DNA of 34,336 nt from Solirubrobacterales bacterium (GCA_019244745.1 JAFASF010000034.1:1-34336), one strand, 5' to 3'; positions 6,262 to 15,170 are shown, numbered from the stretch's first letter. A program made the numbers and translations. Notes: generated from the sequence alone by a model not told the origin.

Positions 6262-8844
6262 CTATGACAGCAGATCGGCGCCGTACCGGCGGGCCTCAGC
6301 CGAGTCACGAGCATCCAGTGCCCGCCGCGCCGCCTCAGCGGCGCCGGTCAGCGCCACCGACCTCAGCGCTTCCTTGACCTCCGGTATGAGCGGCCGAGCC
6401 ATGCTCAGCTCCCGGACTCCAAGGCCCACAAGGAGGACAGCGGCGGCGGGGTCTCCCGCGAGCTCACCGCACACCCCGACCCAGCGCCCGTGGGCCCGGG
6501 CGCCTTCGACCGTCGCCTGCACGAGGCGCAGGACCGCGGGTTGCGGCCCGGCGAGCAGGGTTCCAACGTGCTCGTTTCCGCGCTCGGCGGCCATCGTGTA
6601 CTGGGTGAGGTCGTTGGTGCCGAGCGAGAAGAAGTCCGCCGAGGCGGCGAGCTGCTCGGCTTGCAGTGCCGCCGAGGGCACCTCGACCATGATCCCGACC
6701 TCGAGCGGCGCATCCACTCCGGTGGCCTCCCGCGCCGAAGCGACCGCGGCCAGCCCCGCCTCGAGCTCGGACGGCGTGGCCACCATCGGGAACATCACCT
6801 TGACCGGATGCTCGGCTGCGACCCGAAGCACGGCGCGCAGCTGAACCGCAAACAGGTCGGGGTGCTCGAGCGAGAGCCGGATTCCGCGCTGGCCCAGGAA
6901 CGGATTCTGCTCGGTCTCCATCGGCAACGCCGGCAGGGGCTTGTCCGCGCCCACGTCGAGCGTGCGCACGATCAAGGGACGGCCGTCGAGTGCCTTTGCG
7001 ATCCGCGTGAGCGTCTCGACCTGCTCCTCCTCGTCGGGAATCTGGGGGCGGTCGAGGAACAGGAACTCGCTCCGCAGCAGGCCGACGCCGTCGGCTCCGA
7101 GCTCGACGGCCGCGGCCGCCTCGTCGGCGGCGCCCAGGTTCGCCGCCACCTCAACCGCAACCCCGTCCCGCGTCACCGCCGGCTCGCCGGCCCGGCGCCT
7201 CGCCGCGGCCCGGCGCTCGGCCGCGATCTCATTCGCCCGCCGAGCGCGCTCGCCCTCCTCCTCGCTCGGAGCGACCAGCACGGTCCCTTCGCCGCCGTCG
7301 ACGAGCACCGGCGTGCCTTCGTCCACCGCCAGTATGGAAGGCCCCAGGCCCACCACCGCCGGGATCCCGAACGCCCGCGCGAGGATCGCCGCGTGCGCGG
7401 TCGCCGTGCCGCGCGCGGCCGCGATCCCGCGAACGAGCTCCGCATCGAGCGAGGCCGCGTCGGCGGGCGTGAGCTCTGAGACGACCAGCACGCCCGCGCC
7501 GCTGACCGTCGCACGCGCCTCGCCTCCGGAGAGTGCCGCCAGCACGCGCCGTCCCACGTCCTCGACGTCCGCCGCCCGCTCCCGCAGAAGCTCGTCGTCG
7601 AGCTCCCTCCAGGCCGCGGCGGTCCCGCGGCTCGCCTCCCCCCACGCGGTCTCCGCCGCCGCCCCCGCTTCGATCCGCTCGCGCGCCGCCTCGGCGAGCG
7701 CGTCGTCGTCGAGCAGCGCTAGATGCGCGGCGAAGATCGCCGCCTCGGTGGCGCTGCTCCGGCGCGCCACGTCGTCGCGATCGTGCTCGATCGCCGTCCT
7801 GGCGGCTGCCCGCGCCGACTCGAGCCGTCCCCACTCGGCCTCGGATCCCTGCGATGGCCGCTCGGCCAGCGGGCCGAGCGGCTCGTCCAGAAGGCGGACC
7901 GGCCCAAGGGCGATCCCCGCGGATGCCGGAAGCCCGTGCAGCACGGTCCCCGGCTCGGGTGTGGCCGGGCGCTCGCCCGGGGTGTCCGAGATTTGCCTCC
8001 CGTACGGCGGCTTATCTCGGACACCCCCCTCAGCTTCGGCGGGGCGATCGGTGGCGCGCGCCGCCTTGTTGGCCTGGGCCGCCGGAGTGAGGGACCCAGC
8101 CGCCGCGTCGCCCGCCACTCCCTCTCCGAATCCCTCGCGCGCGAGATCCTGGAGCGCGGTCAGCGCCTCGTCGGCCTGAGGGCCGCTCGCCGTCGCCACC
8201 AGCTCATCGCCCTTGCGCGCGAGGAGCGTCATCAAGCCGGTCAGGCTGCGTGCGCTCACCGGACCGGCCGCGCCCGCCTTGGCGAGCCGCAGGTCGGCGT
8301 CGTAGCGGCCCGCGAGCTCGACCACCAACGCGGCCGGACGGGCGTGCAGGCCGATCTCGTTGAGCACCGGGATCCGTACCTCGGGTCCGGACGGAGCGTC
8401 GCCGGCGTCCGAAGCGCCCGCGTCCTCCGAGCCGGAGCCCCCGGTCTCGCCAACGAGCTGTGCGACCTTCATCCCGATCGCCTGCCGGGCCTCGGCGCCG
8501 ACTTCGTCCAGCGAGGCGCCACCGCGCGCCGCTGCGGCCGCCGCGACCGCGCCCTCGACCAGCGGCGCCTCGCTCAGCGAAACGCGACCGTCGGATCCCA
8601 GCAGCTCGACCGCCATCTCCGCACTCATCAGCGCGCTGCCCAGATCCATCAGCACGAGCACGCCGTCGTCGCTCATCGCCCGCTCGATCGCAGCGCGCAC
8701 GCGCTCCGCGTCGGTGCCGATCGACCCGTCCTCGAGTCCGCCCGCGGCCTGCACCGAAACCTCCTCGCCTCCCATCTGCCGCGCCAGCTCGACCACGCCC
8801 TCCGCGAGCGCCGCGCTGTGCGAGACGACCACGATCCCGACCAT
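6262..8844 (-). CDS. dhaM: DHA kinase phosphoryl donor DhaM fused to HPr and full-length PTS Enzyme I
   Basis: This 860-residue cytoplasmic protein carries a whole PEP-to-DhaL phosphorelay. Residues 1-135 are the EIIA-mannose-type DhaM domain with active H9 (VVVSHS). Residues 155-240 are HPr with H167 (GLHARPA) and a Ser region SARSLTGLM. After a roughly 60-residue linker, 298-860 is Enzyme I: phospho-His H484 (TATAHAAILAR), PEP-domain motifs (RTLDVGADKPL, FFSLGTNDLTQYTMA) and active C792 (GVCGELAGDP). E. coli DhaM has only a truncated EI part and depends on general PtsI; here EI looks complete. The gene starts 13 bp after glpC. The linker contains an in-frame inverted repeat (7979-8027). It is not a fructose FPr protein, because the first domain is EIIA-Man type. 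Confidence 0.93.
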   Translation of the reverse strand: MVGIVVVSHSAALAEGVVELARQMGGEEVSVQAAGGLEDGSIGTDAERVRAAIERAMSDDGVLVLMDLGSALMSAEMAVELLGSDGRVSLSEAPLVEGAVAAAAAARGGASLDEVGAEARQAIGMKVAQLVGETGGSGSEDAGASDAGDAPSGPEVRIPVLNEIGLHARPAALVVELAGRYDADLRLAKAGAAGPVSARSLTGLMTLLARKGDELVATASGPQADEALTALQDLAREGFGEGVAGDAAAGSLTPAAQANKAARATDRPAEAEGGVRDKPPYGRQISDTPGERPATPEPGTVLHGLPASAGIALGPVRLLDEPLGPLAERPSQGSEAEWGRLESARAAARTAIEHDRDDVARRSSATEAAIFAAHLALLDDDALAEAARERIEAGAAAETAWGEASRGTAAAWRELDDELLRERAADVEDVGRRVLAALSGGEARATVSGAGVLVVSELTPADAASLDAELVRGIAAARGTATAHAAILARAFGIPAVVGLGPSILAVDEGTPVLVDGGEGTVLVAPSEEEGERARRANEIAAERRAAARRRAGEPAVTRDGVAVEVAANLGAADEAAAAVELGADGVGLLRSEFLFLDRPQIPDEEEQVETLTRIAKALDGRPLIVRTLDVGADKPLPALPMETEQNPFLGQRGIRLSLEHPDLFAVQLRAVLRVAAEHPVKVMFPMVATPSELEAGLAAVASAREATGVDAPLEVGIMVEVPSAALQAEQLAASADFFSLGTNDLTQYTMAAERGNEHVGTLLAGPQPAVLRLVQATVEGARAHGRWVGVCGELAGDPAAAVLLVGLGVRELSMARPLIPEVKEALRSVALTGAAEAARRALDARDSAEARRYGADLLS
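7979..8027. repeat. In-frame inverted-repeat element inside the HPr-EI linker of dhaM
   Basis: Perfect 14-bp arms GGGGTGTCCGAGAT / ATCTCGGACACCCC are separated by 21 bases. The element encodes roughly RDKPPYGRQISDTP in the linker and keeps the frame open. The encoded segment differs in composition from the Ala/Gly/Glu-rich linker around it. Confidence 0.6.
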
Positions 8845-8857
8845 GTCCGGCGGTCCC

Positions 8858-10081
8858 CTAGAGCCGGTAGGCCTGGTGCAACAACTCGACGGGGTGCACG
8901 GACCGGCGGTGCGTGCCGTGCTCGATCATCCAGCGGCAGGTCTCGCTGTCGCACGCCACGAGCCCGGCCCCCGACGCCGCAACCTGATTGAACAAATCAG
9001 CCCCGACGTCCATGGCGATCTGGTACTTCTCGCGCTTGAGGCCGTAGGTGCCCGCGATGCCGCAACAGCGAGCGTCGAGCTCGTGGACGACGAGTCCCGG
9101 AATCAACGCCAGCAGGTCGAGCGCCGGCTTGCCGATCCAGTGGCCCTGCTGCTGGCACGGCGCGTGGTAGGCGACGACCTCCTCCACCGGCTGGAAGTCG
9201 GTCTTGAGCTCGCCCCGGTCGTGGAGCTCGAGCAGCAGCTCGCATACGTCGTACGTCTGGCGGCTCACCAGCGCCAGGTCCGGATCGTCCTCGAGGCCCA
9301 GGATCTCTCGCGCCTCGCGCTTGAGCATCACCGTGCAGCTGGTGGCGTTACCGACGATCAGCGTGCCGTCGCGGGCGTGCGGGGCCAACGCACGCGCGAG
9401 CCGGAGCACGTACTTTCGCGCGTCCTCGAACAAGCCGTTGGACTGAAGGGGCAGCCCGCAGCAGTCCTGCTTCGGCACCTCGACGCGGTAGCCGTTGTGC
9501 TCGAGCACCGCGACCACCTTCTCGCCCACGTCGGGCTCGTAGTACTCGGTGCCGCAGTTGTGGAAGTAGACGATCTTGGTGCCGGTGGCCGGGCCCTCGT
9601 GTTTCCGGGCCCAGCCCTGGAACGTGCGGCCGGCGAAGGCCGGGAGCGGCGCGTCGCGATGGATGCCGAGCAGCCGCTCGGTCAGCACCCGCGTCGCCCG
9701 CGCGCGCAAGGCCGCGTTCGCCAGCGGCGCCACGGGCGTGCCCAGCCGGCCGAGCACGGTGGGCCGCGCGATGAGTCGATCGCGCAGCGGTACGCCGCCC
9801 CGTTGCTTGACCGCGTACCGCGCGTGGGCGTTGAGCTCGGCAATCTTCACTCCCTGCGGGCAATGCATCGTGCACAGCCCGCAGCCCGAGCAGTAGTCGA
9901 CCGACCACTCGTCGACCGGCTCGCCCTGTTCGCGGTAGCGCTCCGCCTGCGGACCCGCGTACTTGGGTCCGGGAAACAGCGGCGTGACGTTCGAGACCGG
10001 GCACACGGTCTCGCAGATCGTGCACTTCACGCAGTGATCGAGCGAGTTGCGCAGCGGTTCGTGCAGGAGGTCTTCGATCAT
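8858..10081 (-). CDS. glpC: Glycerol-3-phosphate dehydrogenase Fe-S subunit C
   Basis: GlpC links the GlpAB dehydrogenase to the membrane and passes electrons to quinone. The 407-residue product has two ferredoxin-type [4Fe-4S] motifs (C17, C20, C23, C27 and C64, C67, C70, C74) and two CCG domains: one with QDCCGLPLQSNGLF and one with HAPCQQQGHW and ARCCGIAGTYGLKREKY. The frame runs further upstream, but ATG 10081 overlaps the glpB stop in an ATGA arrangement and places the first Cys cluster at the expected position. It is followed 13 bp later by dhaM. Length and motif order match GlpC of enteric bacteria. Confidence 0.92.
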   Translation of the reverse strand: MIEDLLHEPLRNSLDHCVKCTICETVCPVSNVTPLFPGPKYAGPQAERYREQGEPVDEWSVDYCSGCGLCTMHCPQGVKIAELNAHARYAVKQRGGVPLRDRLIARPTVLGRLGTPVAPLANAALRARATRVLTERLLGIHRDAPLPAFAGRTFQGWARKHEGPATGTKIVYFHNCGTEYYEPDVGEKVVAVLEHNGYRVEVPKQDCCGLPLQSNGLFEDARKYVLRLARALAPHARDGTLIVGNATSCTVMLKREAREILGLEDDPDLALVSRQTYDVCELLLELHDRGELKTDFQPVEEVVAYHAPCQQQGHWIGKPALDLLALIPGLVVHELDARCCGIAGTYGLKREKYQIAMDVGADLFNQVAASGAGLVACDSETCRWMIEHGTHRRSVHPVELLHQAYRL

Positions 10082-11337
10082 GCCGCGGCCGCCGCTCCCT
10101 CCCGTTCCCGCACCGACTGCGCGACGCAGTGCCCGCTCGCGAGCGCGATGCCCTCGCCCGAGCCCTCGCGCCAGGGCACGGCCCCGGGGAGCGCGGCGCC
10201 GGCGACGAACACGTTCTCGGTTCCCTCCGCGAGCAGTCCCGAGTCGACCGCCACTCCCACGTTCGACATGGGCTGCGGGCCGAAGTAGTCGCCGGCGAAG
10301 CGCGGCTCCCCGGGAGCCGGCATCCCGCGCAGCGCCAGACCCACGATGGTCTCGTGCGGCTGCCAATCGGAGCCCAGCGTGATCGCGCCCGAGGCGAAGC
10401 CGCCCGTCGCGAGCACGACCCATCGCGCGCTAAACAAAGTGTCATGGCCGCTGGTGTGCGCTCGCACCGCGGTCACGCGCTCGCCCTCGCGCTCCACGCC
10501 GAGCGCCTCGGCTCCGACGATCAGCCGGCCGCCCGCGGCGCGGAGCGCGGCCACGAGGGCGTTGTACACGCGGATCCCGGGAACCGAGGGCGGGAGGGTC
10601 GGCACTTCGAACACCGGCCCTCCCAGCCGGCGCTGGATGTCGGACCATGCGCCGTGGGGGTCACGGAGGCCCAGGATCGCCGGCATCGCCACCCGCTCTC
10701 CGGGACGCAGCAGCAGCGCCAGCCGACCGGCGAAGGCGGCGCGAAACGCGGGGTCGTCAAAGCGCCGCGCGAGACCCAGCGCGTTGGCCTCGACGCGCCC
10801 CACCTCCACCTCGATCTCCACGGCGCGGGCCTCGATCCCGCCCCGCCGGAGGTTGCCGGCGCACAAGGAGGCATAGAAGTCCCTCAGCACCGGCAGGCCG
10901 ACCACGCACACCGGGGCGTTCGTGTCGCCGGCGGCCATCGTCTCGGGGACGAGCGCGGAGGGGCGAAGCGCGCCGACGGCCGTGGGGAGGAAGTGGTTTC
11001 GCTCGAGGCCTCCCGTGTATCTATATCCGGGCTGAGGTCCGGCCTCGACGCGGTCCGCGAACCACTCCAGCGCCGGCGCGACTGCGTCCGCGCCGAACAG
11101 CGCGTAGGGGTGATCCGGATGGGCGGCAATGAAGCCGGGCAGCGCGTCCGCCGGTTTCTCTACGCGCTCGGGGTCGTACCCGAGCACGCCGATGGTCCCG
11201 GGAGCCAGGTGCGTGGAGCCGACCCCCTTGGCGAGCACGCACACGCGGGCACCGCCCTCGGCCAGCCGAGCCGCGGCGGTGAGGCCGGCCACGCCGGCGC
11301 CGAGGACCACCGCGTCATAGTGAAGCGTTGGGCTCAT
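10078..11337 (-). CDS. glpB: Anaerobic-type glycerol-3-phosphate dehydrogenase subunit B
   Basis: The 419-residue flavoprotein (the same length as E. coli GlpB) begins with a dinucleotide-binding fold, YDAVVLGAGVAGLTAAARLAEGG, followed by LAKGVGSTHLAPGTIGVLGY, characteristic of GlpB. The C-terminal part contains WVVLATGGFASGAITLGSDW and a second flavin-contact region ENVFVAGAALPG. Its ATG overlaps the glpA stop (ATGA) and its stop overlaps the glpC start (ATGA), so the three subunits are translationally coupled. The frame continues upstream to 11646, inside glpA; that extension is rejected. Confidence 0.9.
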   Translation of the reverse strand: MSPTLHYDAVVLGAGVAGLTAAARLAEGGARVCVLAKGVGSTHLAPGTIGVLGYDPERVEKPADALPGFIAAHPDHPYALFGADAVAPALEWFADRVEAGPQPGYRYTGGLERNHFLPTAVGALRPSALVPETMAAGDTNAPVCVVGLPVLRDFYASLCAGNLRRGGIEARAVEIEVEVGRVEANALGLARRFDDPAFRAAFAGRLALLLRPGERVAMPAILGLRDPHGAWSDIQRRLGGPVFEVPTLPPSVPGIRVYNALVAALRAAGGRLIVGAEALGVEREGERVTAVRAHTSGHDTLFSARWVVLATGGFASGAITLGSDWQPHETIVGLALRGMPAPGEPRFAGDYFGPQPMSNVGVAVDSGLLAEGTENVFVAGAALPGAVPWREGSGEGIALASGHCVAQSVREREGAAAAA

Positions 11338-12893
11338 GGCAGATGCTCGATGTCGAGCACGCCCTGGAAGATCCAGTCGTCGAGCCTGGCCTGGCGGAGC
11401 TGATCGCCGTAGAGAATCGGCCACACGCCCTTCCAGCGCTCCAGGACGTAGTCGACCAGCGCCCGGTTGGCCTGCGAGGTGTCGATGCCGTCGTGTCCGT
11501 GGAGGATTCCCGCGGCCCGGTAGATGCAGAACCCTCCCTGGCAGGGGCCCATCCCCAGCCGGAGCAGTCGCCGGACGTCGTCGAGGTCGGTGGTGCCTCG
11601 CTGCCGGATGGTGTCCTCGATCCGCCGTCGCGGGATCAGCTCGCATTCGCAGATCAGTTGGTCGTCGCGCAAGTGGCGCTCTCGCCGGCCCAGCCGATCC
11701 TCAACCCTTATGTACTCGCCGTCGTGTGAGCCAGGAAGCCGCTCGGTCGCGGTTGTGCACGGTCGCGGATCGCCGAGCTGGCGGCACACCGCGTCGACGG
11801 TGTCCTGCGCCATCAGCCGGTAGGTGGTCAGCTTGCCGCCGGTGATCGTAAAGAAGCCGCTTACCCCGTCGCGATCCATGTGGTCCAGCAGCGCGTGGGC
11901 GCGGGTGACGTCACGCGAGGAGCCGCCGTCGCCGTTGCCCTTGGTGTCCTCGAACAGCGGACGCACACCGGTCCACACGCGAAGCGCGCGCGCGTCCTTG
12001 AACCCGGGCACCAGGCGCTCGCCATAGGCGAGCATCGCGTCGACCTCGTCCTGGATCACCGAGTGATCGTCCGGATCCTCGGTGTCGACGTCGGTCGTAC
12101 CCACCACGCAGACGGTGCGGATCGGGACGATGATGTCGCCGTCGGTCGGCATCTGGCATCGGTTGACCACGGTGTTGACCAGGCGGTGGTTCATCGCGAT
12201 CATGATCCCCCGGCCCGGGCGGACCTGGACGCCCTCGATTCCGGCCAGACCGGCGATCTTGCCGGCCCAGGCACCGGACGCGCTGACCGTGATCCGAGCT
12301 TCTACGTCGAGCTCGTCTCCGGTGCGCGAGTTACGCACGCGCGCACCCTTGATCTCGTCGCCGTCGCGGTGCACGGCCACGGCTTCGTGGTAGGGCAATA
12401 CGCGCGCGCCGCGCTCCTGGGCTCCGCGCGCAAGCGCCCACACGAGCCTCCAGACGTCGATGCTGGCATCCGGGACGCGGAAGGCGCGGGAGACCCGCGG
12501 GTTCAGCCTCGGTTCCTCGCGCAGCGCCTGCGCCGGCTCGATCTCCTCGCATGGCACACCGGTGTTGCGGCATCCCAGGGCGAACCGATCGGCGTAGGCG
12601 GGATCGTCGAACGGGGTGGTGACAAAGAAGCCGCCGGTGTCCTCGATGGCGTCGGGCGCGATGTGCCGGACGATGAGGTTCTCGCGCGCGCATTCGTCGG
12701 CCGCCGATGGGTCCTTGACGGCGTAGCGGCCGCCGGAGTGCAGCAGGCCGTGGAAGCGCCCGCTCGTTCCGGTGCCGAGATCGCCCCGCTCGACGAGCAC
12801 CACGTCGAGCCCGCGCAGCGCCGCGTCCCAGGCCACCCCCGCGCCGGTCGCACCCCCGCCGATCACCAGGACGTCGGTGCTGAGCTTTTCCAC
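11334..12893 (-). CDS. glpA: Anaerobic-type glycerol-3-phosphate dehydrogenase catalytic subunit A
   Basis: This FAD enzyme oxidises glycerol-3-phosphate to dihydroxyacetone phosphate. The 519-residue product shows the FAD motif GGGATGAG (12-19), the DAO-fold sequence GRFHGLLHSGGRYAVKDP, the substrate region RVWTGVRPLFEDT, and GFFTITGGKLTTYRLMAQ. A C-terminal BFD-like [2Fe-2S] domain has C415, C417, C451 and C456 (CEC and GPCQGGFC), which separates GlpA from the single-subunit GlpD. The start is GTG, with AGGAG 12 bases upstream, somewhat far. The gene lies 85 bp after glpK, with a hairpin in the gap, and overlaps glpB by 4 bp. Confidence 0.93.
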   Translation of the reverse strand: MEKLSTDVLVIGGGATGAGVAWDAALRGLDVVLVERGDLGTGTSGRFHGLLHSGGRYAVKDPSAADECARENLIVRHIAPDAIEDTGGFFVTTPFDDPAYADRFALGCRNTGVPCEEIEPAQALREEPRLNPRVSRAFRVPDASIDVWRLVWALARGAQERGARVLPYHEAVAVHRDGDEIKGARVRNSRTGDELDVEARITVSASGAWAGKIAGLAGIEGVQVRPGRGIMIAMNHRLVNTVVNRCQMPTDGDIIVPIRTVCVVGTTDVDTEDPDDHSVIQDEVDAMLAYGERLVPGFKDARALRVWTGVRPLFEDTKGNGDGGSSRDVTRAHALLDHMDRDGVSGFFTITGGKLTTYRLMAQDTVDAVCRQLGDPRPCTTATERLPGSHDGEYIRVEDRLGRRERHLRDDQLICECELIPRRRIEDTIRQRGTTDLDDVRRLLRLGMGPCQGGFCIYRAAGILHGHDGIDTSQANRALVDYVLERWKGVWPILYGDQLRQARLDDWIFQGVLDIEHLP

Positions 12894-12925
12894 GGCGTGA
12901 GCTTACTCCTGCAACGGCGATGCCG

Positions 12926-12960
12926 CCGGAGCGCCGGCTTGGCGATTGCCGGCGCCCCGG
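12926..12960 (-). terminator. Intra-operon hairpin between glpK and glpA
   Basis: A stem of 13 bp with one mismatch (core GCGCCGGC / GCCGGCGC, 9-base loop) fills most of the 85-bp gap. It could attenuate transcription, mark an RNA-processing point or stabilise upstream dhaKL-glpK mRNA; no T-tract follows. Confidence 0.4.
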
Positions 12961-12978
12961 AACGACGGCGTCGGCGTC

Positions 12979-14478
12979 CTACTCCAGCCAGTCGAACGTC
13001 CGCTCGACCGCCTTCTTCCAGTAGCGGTAGAGGTTTTCGCGGTCGGATTCGTCCATCTTCGGCTCCCACCGCTTGTCCTCGACCCAGTTCTCCCGGAGCT
13101 CGTCCTCGGTGTTCCAGAACTCGGTCGCGAGTCCCGCGGCATAGGCCGCGCCGAGCGCGGTCGTCTCGGCCACCTTCGGCCGGATCACGGGCACGCCCAG
13201 GATGTCGGCCTGGAACTGCATCAGGAGCTCGTTGACGACCATCCCGCCGTCGACCTTGAGCGACTCGAGATGCACGCCCGAGTCGGCTTCCATCGCGTCC
13301 GCGACCTCGCGGCTCTGGAACGCGGTGGCCTCGAGCGCGGCACGGGCGATGTGCCCGTTGTTGACGAAGCGCGTCAGCCCCGCGAACACGCCGCGAGCGT
13401 TGCCCTTCCAGTAGGGCGCGAACAGGCCGGAGAACGCCGGCACGATGTAACAGCCGCCGTTGTTCTCGACGGTCTTCGCGAGCTCCTCGACCTCCGGCGA
13501 GGTCTTGATCATCTTGAGGTTGTCGCGCAGCCACTGCACGAGCGCGCCGGTGATCGCGATCGAGCCCTCGAGGCAGTAGACGGCCTTCTGGTCACCGATC
13601 TTGTAGCCGACGGTCGTGATCAGCCCGTTCTTGGACTGGACCGCCTCGTTGCCCGTGTTGAGCAGGAGGAAGTTGCCGGTCCCGTAGGTGTTCTTCGCCT
13701 CGCCGACCGAGAACGCGGTCTGACCGAACGTCGCCGCCTGCTGGTCACCGAGGTCGCCCGCGACCTGGATCCCGTTGAAGGCGCCGTTCTTGATCTCCCC
13801 GTAGGGATCGGCCGACGGGCGGATCTCGGGCAGCACCGAGCGCGGGACTCCGATCGCGCTCAGCAGCTCATCGTCCCAATCGAGCGTCTCGAGGTTCATC
13901 AACATCGTGCGGCTCGCGTTCGACACGTCCGTGATGTGCAACCCGCCGTTGGTGCCGCCGGTGAGGTTCCAGATGCACCAGGTGTCGATGTTGCCGAAGC
14001 AAAGCTCGCCGGCCTCCGCCCGGTCCCGCGCGCCGTCGACGTTCTCGAGGACCCAGCGGACCTTGGGACCCGAGAAGTAGGTGGCGATCGGGAGCCCGTT
14101 CTTGGCCCGGAAGCGATCCTGCCCGCCGTCCTTCTCGAGCTCGGCACAGATCTTGTCCGTGCGCGTGTCCTGCCAGACGATCGCGTTGTAGACCGGGTCG
14201 CCGGTGTTGCGGTCCCACACCACGGTCGTCTCCCGCTGGTTCGTGATACCGACCGCGGCCACGTTGCCCGCTCCGCCCTCGACCTTGCCGGCGGCGGCAT
14301 CCATCACCTCCTGCGAGCGCTGCCAGATCTCCTTGGGATCGTGCTCGACCCACCCGGGCTGGGGGTAGATCTGCTCGTGCTCGCGCTGGTCGACTGCCAC
14401 GACGTTGCCGCCGTGGTCGAAGATCATGCACCGCGTGCTGGTTGTGCCCTGATCCAGTGCTGCGACGTAATCAGCCAT
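12979..14478 (-). CDS. glpK: Glycerol kinase, operon copy
   Basis: This cytoplasmic ATP-dependent kinase makes glycerol-3-phosphate. The 499-residue length is standard. FGGY-family features include [15 protein letters not shown] at the N-terminus, [12 protein letters not shown] and [14 protein letters not shown] for glycerol binding, [10 protein letters not shown] and [15 protein letters not shown] for ATP, and [20 protein letters not shown] near the C-terminus. The segment that carries the PTS-phosphorylated His in Firmicutes GlpK (HFYG before the VPIAG-type motif) reads [10 protein letters not shown] here, so that control is absent. A strong AAAGGAG Shine-Dalgarno precedes ATG 14478. A vestigial copy of the dhaL end lies just upstream of the SD. 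Confidence 0.95.
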   Translation of the reverse strand: MADYVAALDQGTTSTRCMIFDHGGNVVAVDQREHEQIYPQPGWVEHDPKEIWQRSQEVMDAAAGKVEGGAGNVAAVGITNQRETTVVWDRNTGDPVYNAIVWQDTRTDKICAELEKDGGQDRFRAKNGLPIATYFSGPKVRWVLENVDGARDRAEAGELCFGNIDTWCIWNLTGGTNGGLHITDVSNASRTMLMNLETLDWDDELLSAIGVPRSVLPEIRPSADPYGEIKNGAFNGIQVAGDLGDQQAATFGQTAFSVGEAKNTYGTGNFLLLNTGNEAVQSKNGLITTVGYKIGDQKAVYCLEGSIAITGALVQWLRDNLKMIKTSPEVEELAKTVENNGGCYIVPAFSGLFAPYWKGNARGVFAGLTRFVNNGHIARAALEATAFQSREVADAMEADSGVHLESLKVDGGMVVNELLMQFQADILGVPVIRPKVAETTALGAAYAAGLATEFWNTEDELRENWVEDKRWEPKMDESDRENLYRYWKKAVERTFDWLE

Positions 14479-14493
14479 CCGAGTTTTCTCCTT

Positions 14494-14520
14494 TCAACTT
14501 GCCAGCGTCTCGGCGGCGGT
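14494..14520 (-). repeat. Vestigial second copy of the dhaL 3' end
   Basis: Twenty-four of 27 bases match 14547-14573, the true end of dhaL. On the minus strand the remnant reads TAAETLAS-stop, against TAAEALAG-stop in dhaL. Its stop runs directly into the glpK ribosome-binding site. A short tandem duplication is the simplest origin. Confidence 0.6.
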
Positions 14521-14546
14521 AGTCATCCGTCCACGTGTGTCTTGAG

Positions 14547-15167
14547 TCAACCTGCCAGGGCCTCGGCGGCGGTCTGGAACAGGTAGTAGGAGGAGGTCGC
14601 ACCCGGGTCCTGGTGATCCCGGCTGCGGTCTCCCAGATAGCTCGCCCGTCCCTTCCGGGCGACCAGCGGGATCGTGTCCCGCATCCCCTGCTCGGCCGCG
14701 CTCACCGCGCCCTGCAAGGCGGAATCGAGATCGGCTGCCCCCTCGAGCGCCTCCACCGCCGGCAAGAGGGCATCGACCATCGTCTTGTCCCCGGGTTCGG
14801 CCTTGCCGCGCGCCTCCACTCCCTGGACTCCCTTCCGCCAGGCGGCGGCGTACTCCTCGAGGTCCACCTCCGCCTTGCCTGTGAGCGCGGTTCCCATCTG
14901 CAGAAACAGGGTCCCGTACAGCGGTCCCGCCGCGCCGCCCACGCTTGAGACGAGCGCCATGGCCACGGTCTTGAGGACTCCCCCGACATCTGCCTGCGGC
15001 TGGGTGCCGAGCTGCTCGAGCGCCTTGCGCATCCCGCGGTCCATGTTGGTGCCGTGATCGCCGTCGCCGATCGCGGTGTCGAGCCGCACGAGCTCCTCGC
15101 GGTGCTCCTGCATGGAGGCCGCGAACTGGTTCATCCAGTCGCCGACCGTGTCAGTCGTGACCGCCAA
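14547..15167 (-). CDS. dhaL: Dihydroxyacetone kinase ADP-binding subunit DhaL (PTS type)
   Basis: DhaL carries a permanently bound ADP that is phosphorylated by DhaM, and transfers the phosphate to DHA held on DhaK. The 206-residue, all-helical product has the Mg/ADP-binding Asp triad D30, D35 and D37 in DTAIGDGDHG, numbered as in E. coli DhaL. It also has the nucleotide-loop motifs SSVGGAAGPLYG and GDKTMVDALLP and the signature KGRASYLGDRSRDHQDPGA. The start is TTG 15167, 3 bp after the dhaK stop, and gives the family-standard spacing to the Asp triad. ATG 15134 is a weaker alternative. The short length with no fused DhaK indicates the PTS-dependent form. Confidence 0.93.
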   Translation of the reverse strand: MAVTTDTVGDWMNQFAASMQEHREELVRLDTAIGDGDHGTNMDRGMRKALEQLGTQPQADVGGVLKTVAMALVSSVGGAAGPLYGTLFLQMGTALTGKAEVDLEEYAAAWRKGVQGVEARGKAEPGDKTMVDALLPAVEALEGAADLDSALQGAVSAAEQGMRDTIPLVARKGRASYLGDRSRDHQDPGATSSYYLFQTAAEALAG

Positions 15168-15170
15168 CGG

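Noticed and set aside
6262-8844. Reading the fusion as a fructose-PTS FPr or a nitrogen-PTS PtsP protein
   Set aside because: The first domain is EIIA-mannose type with H9 as in DhaM, not EIIA-fructose or GAF, and the operon contains dhaK and dhaL.
8360-10288. 642-codon open frame on the plus strand
   Set aside because: It is antisense to dhaM and glpC, both of which have complete catalytic motifs; the translation has no recognisable domain.
10082-10423. N-terminal extension of glpC
   Set aside because: It lies inside glpB in another frame; the ATGA overlap at 10078-10081 and the position of the first Cys cluster fix the start at 10081.
12946-14586. 546-codon open frame on the plus strand
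   Set aside because: It mirrors glpK on the minus strand; its Val/Asp/Leu/Arg-rich composition is typical of antisense frames in GC-rich genes.
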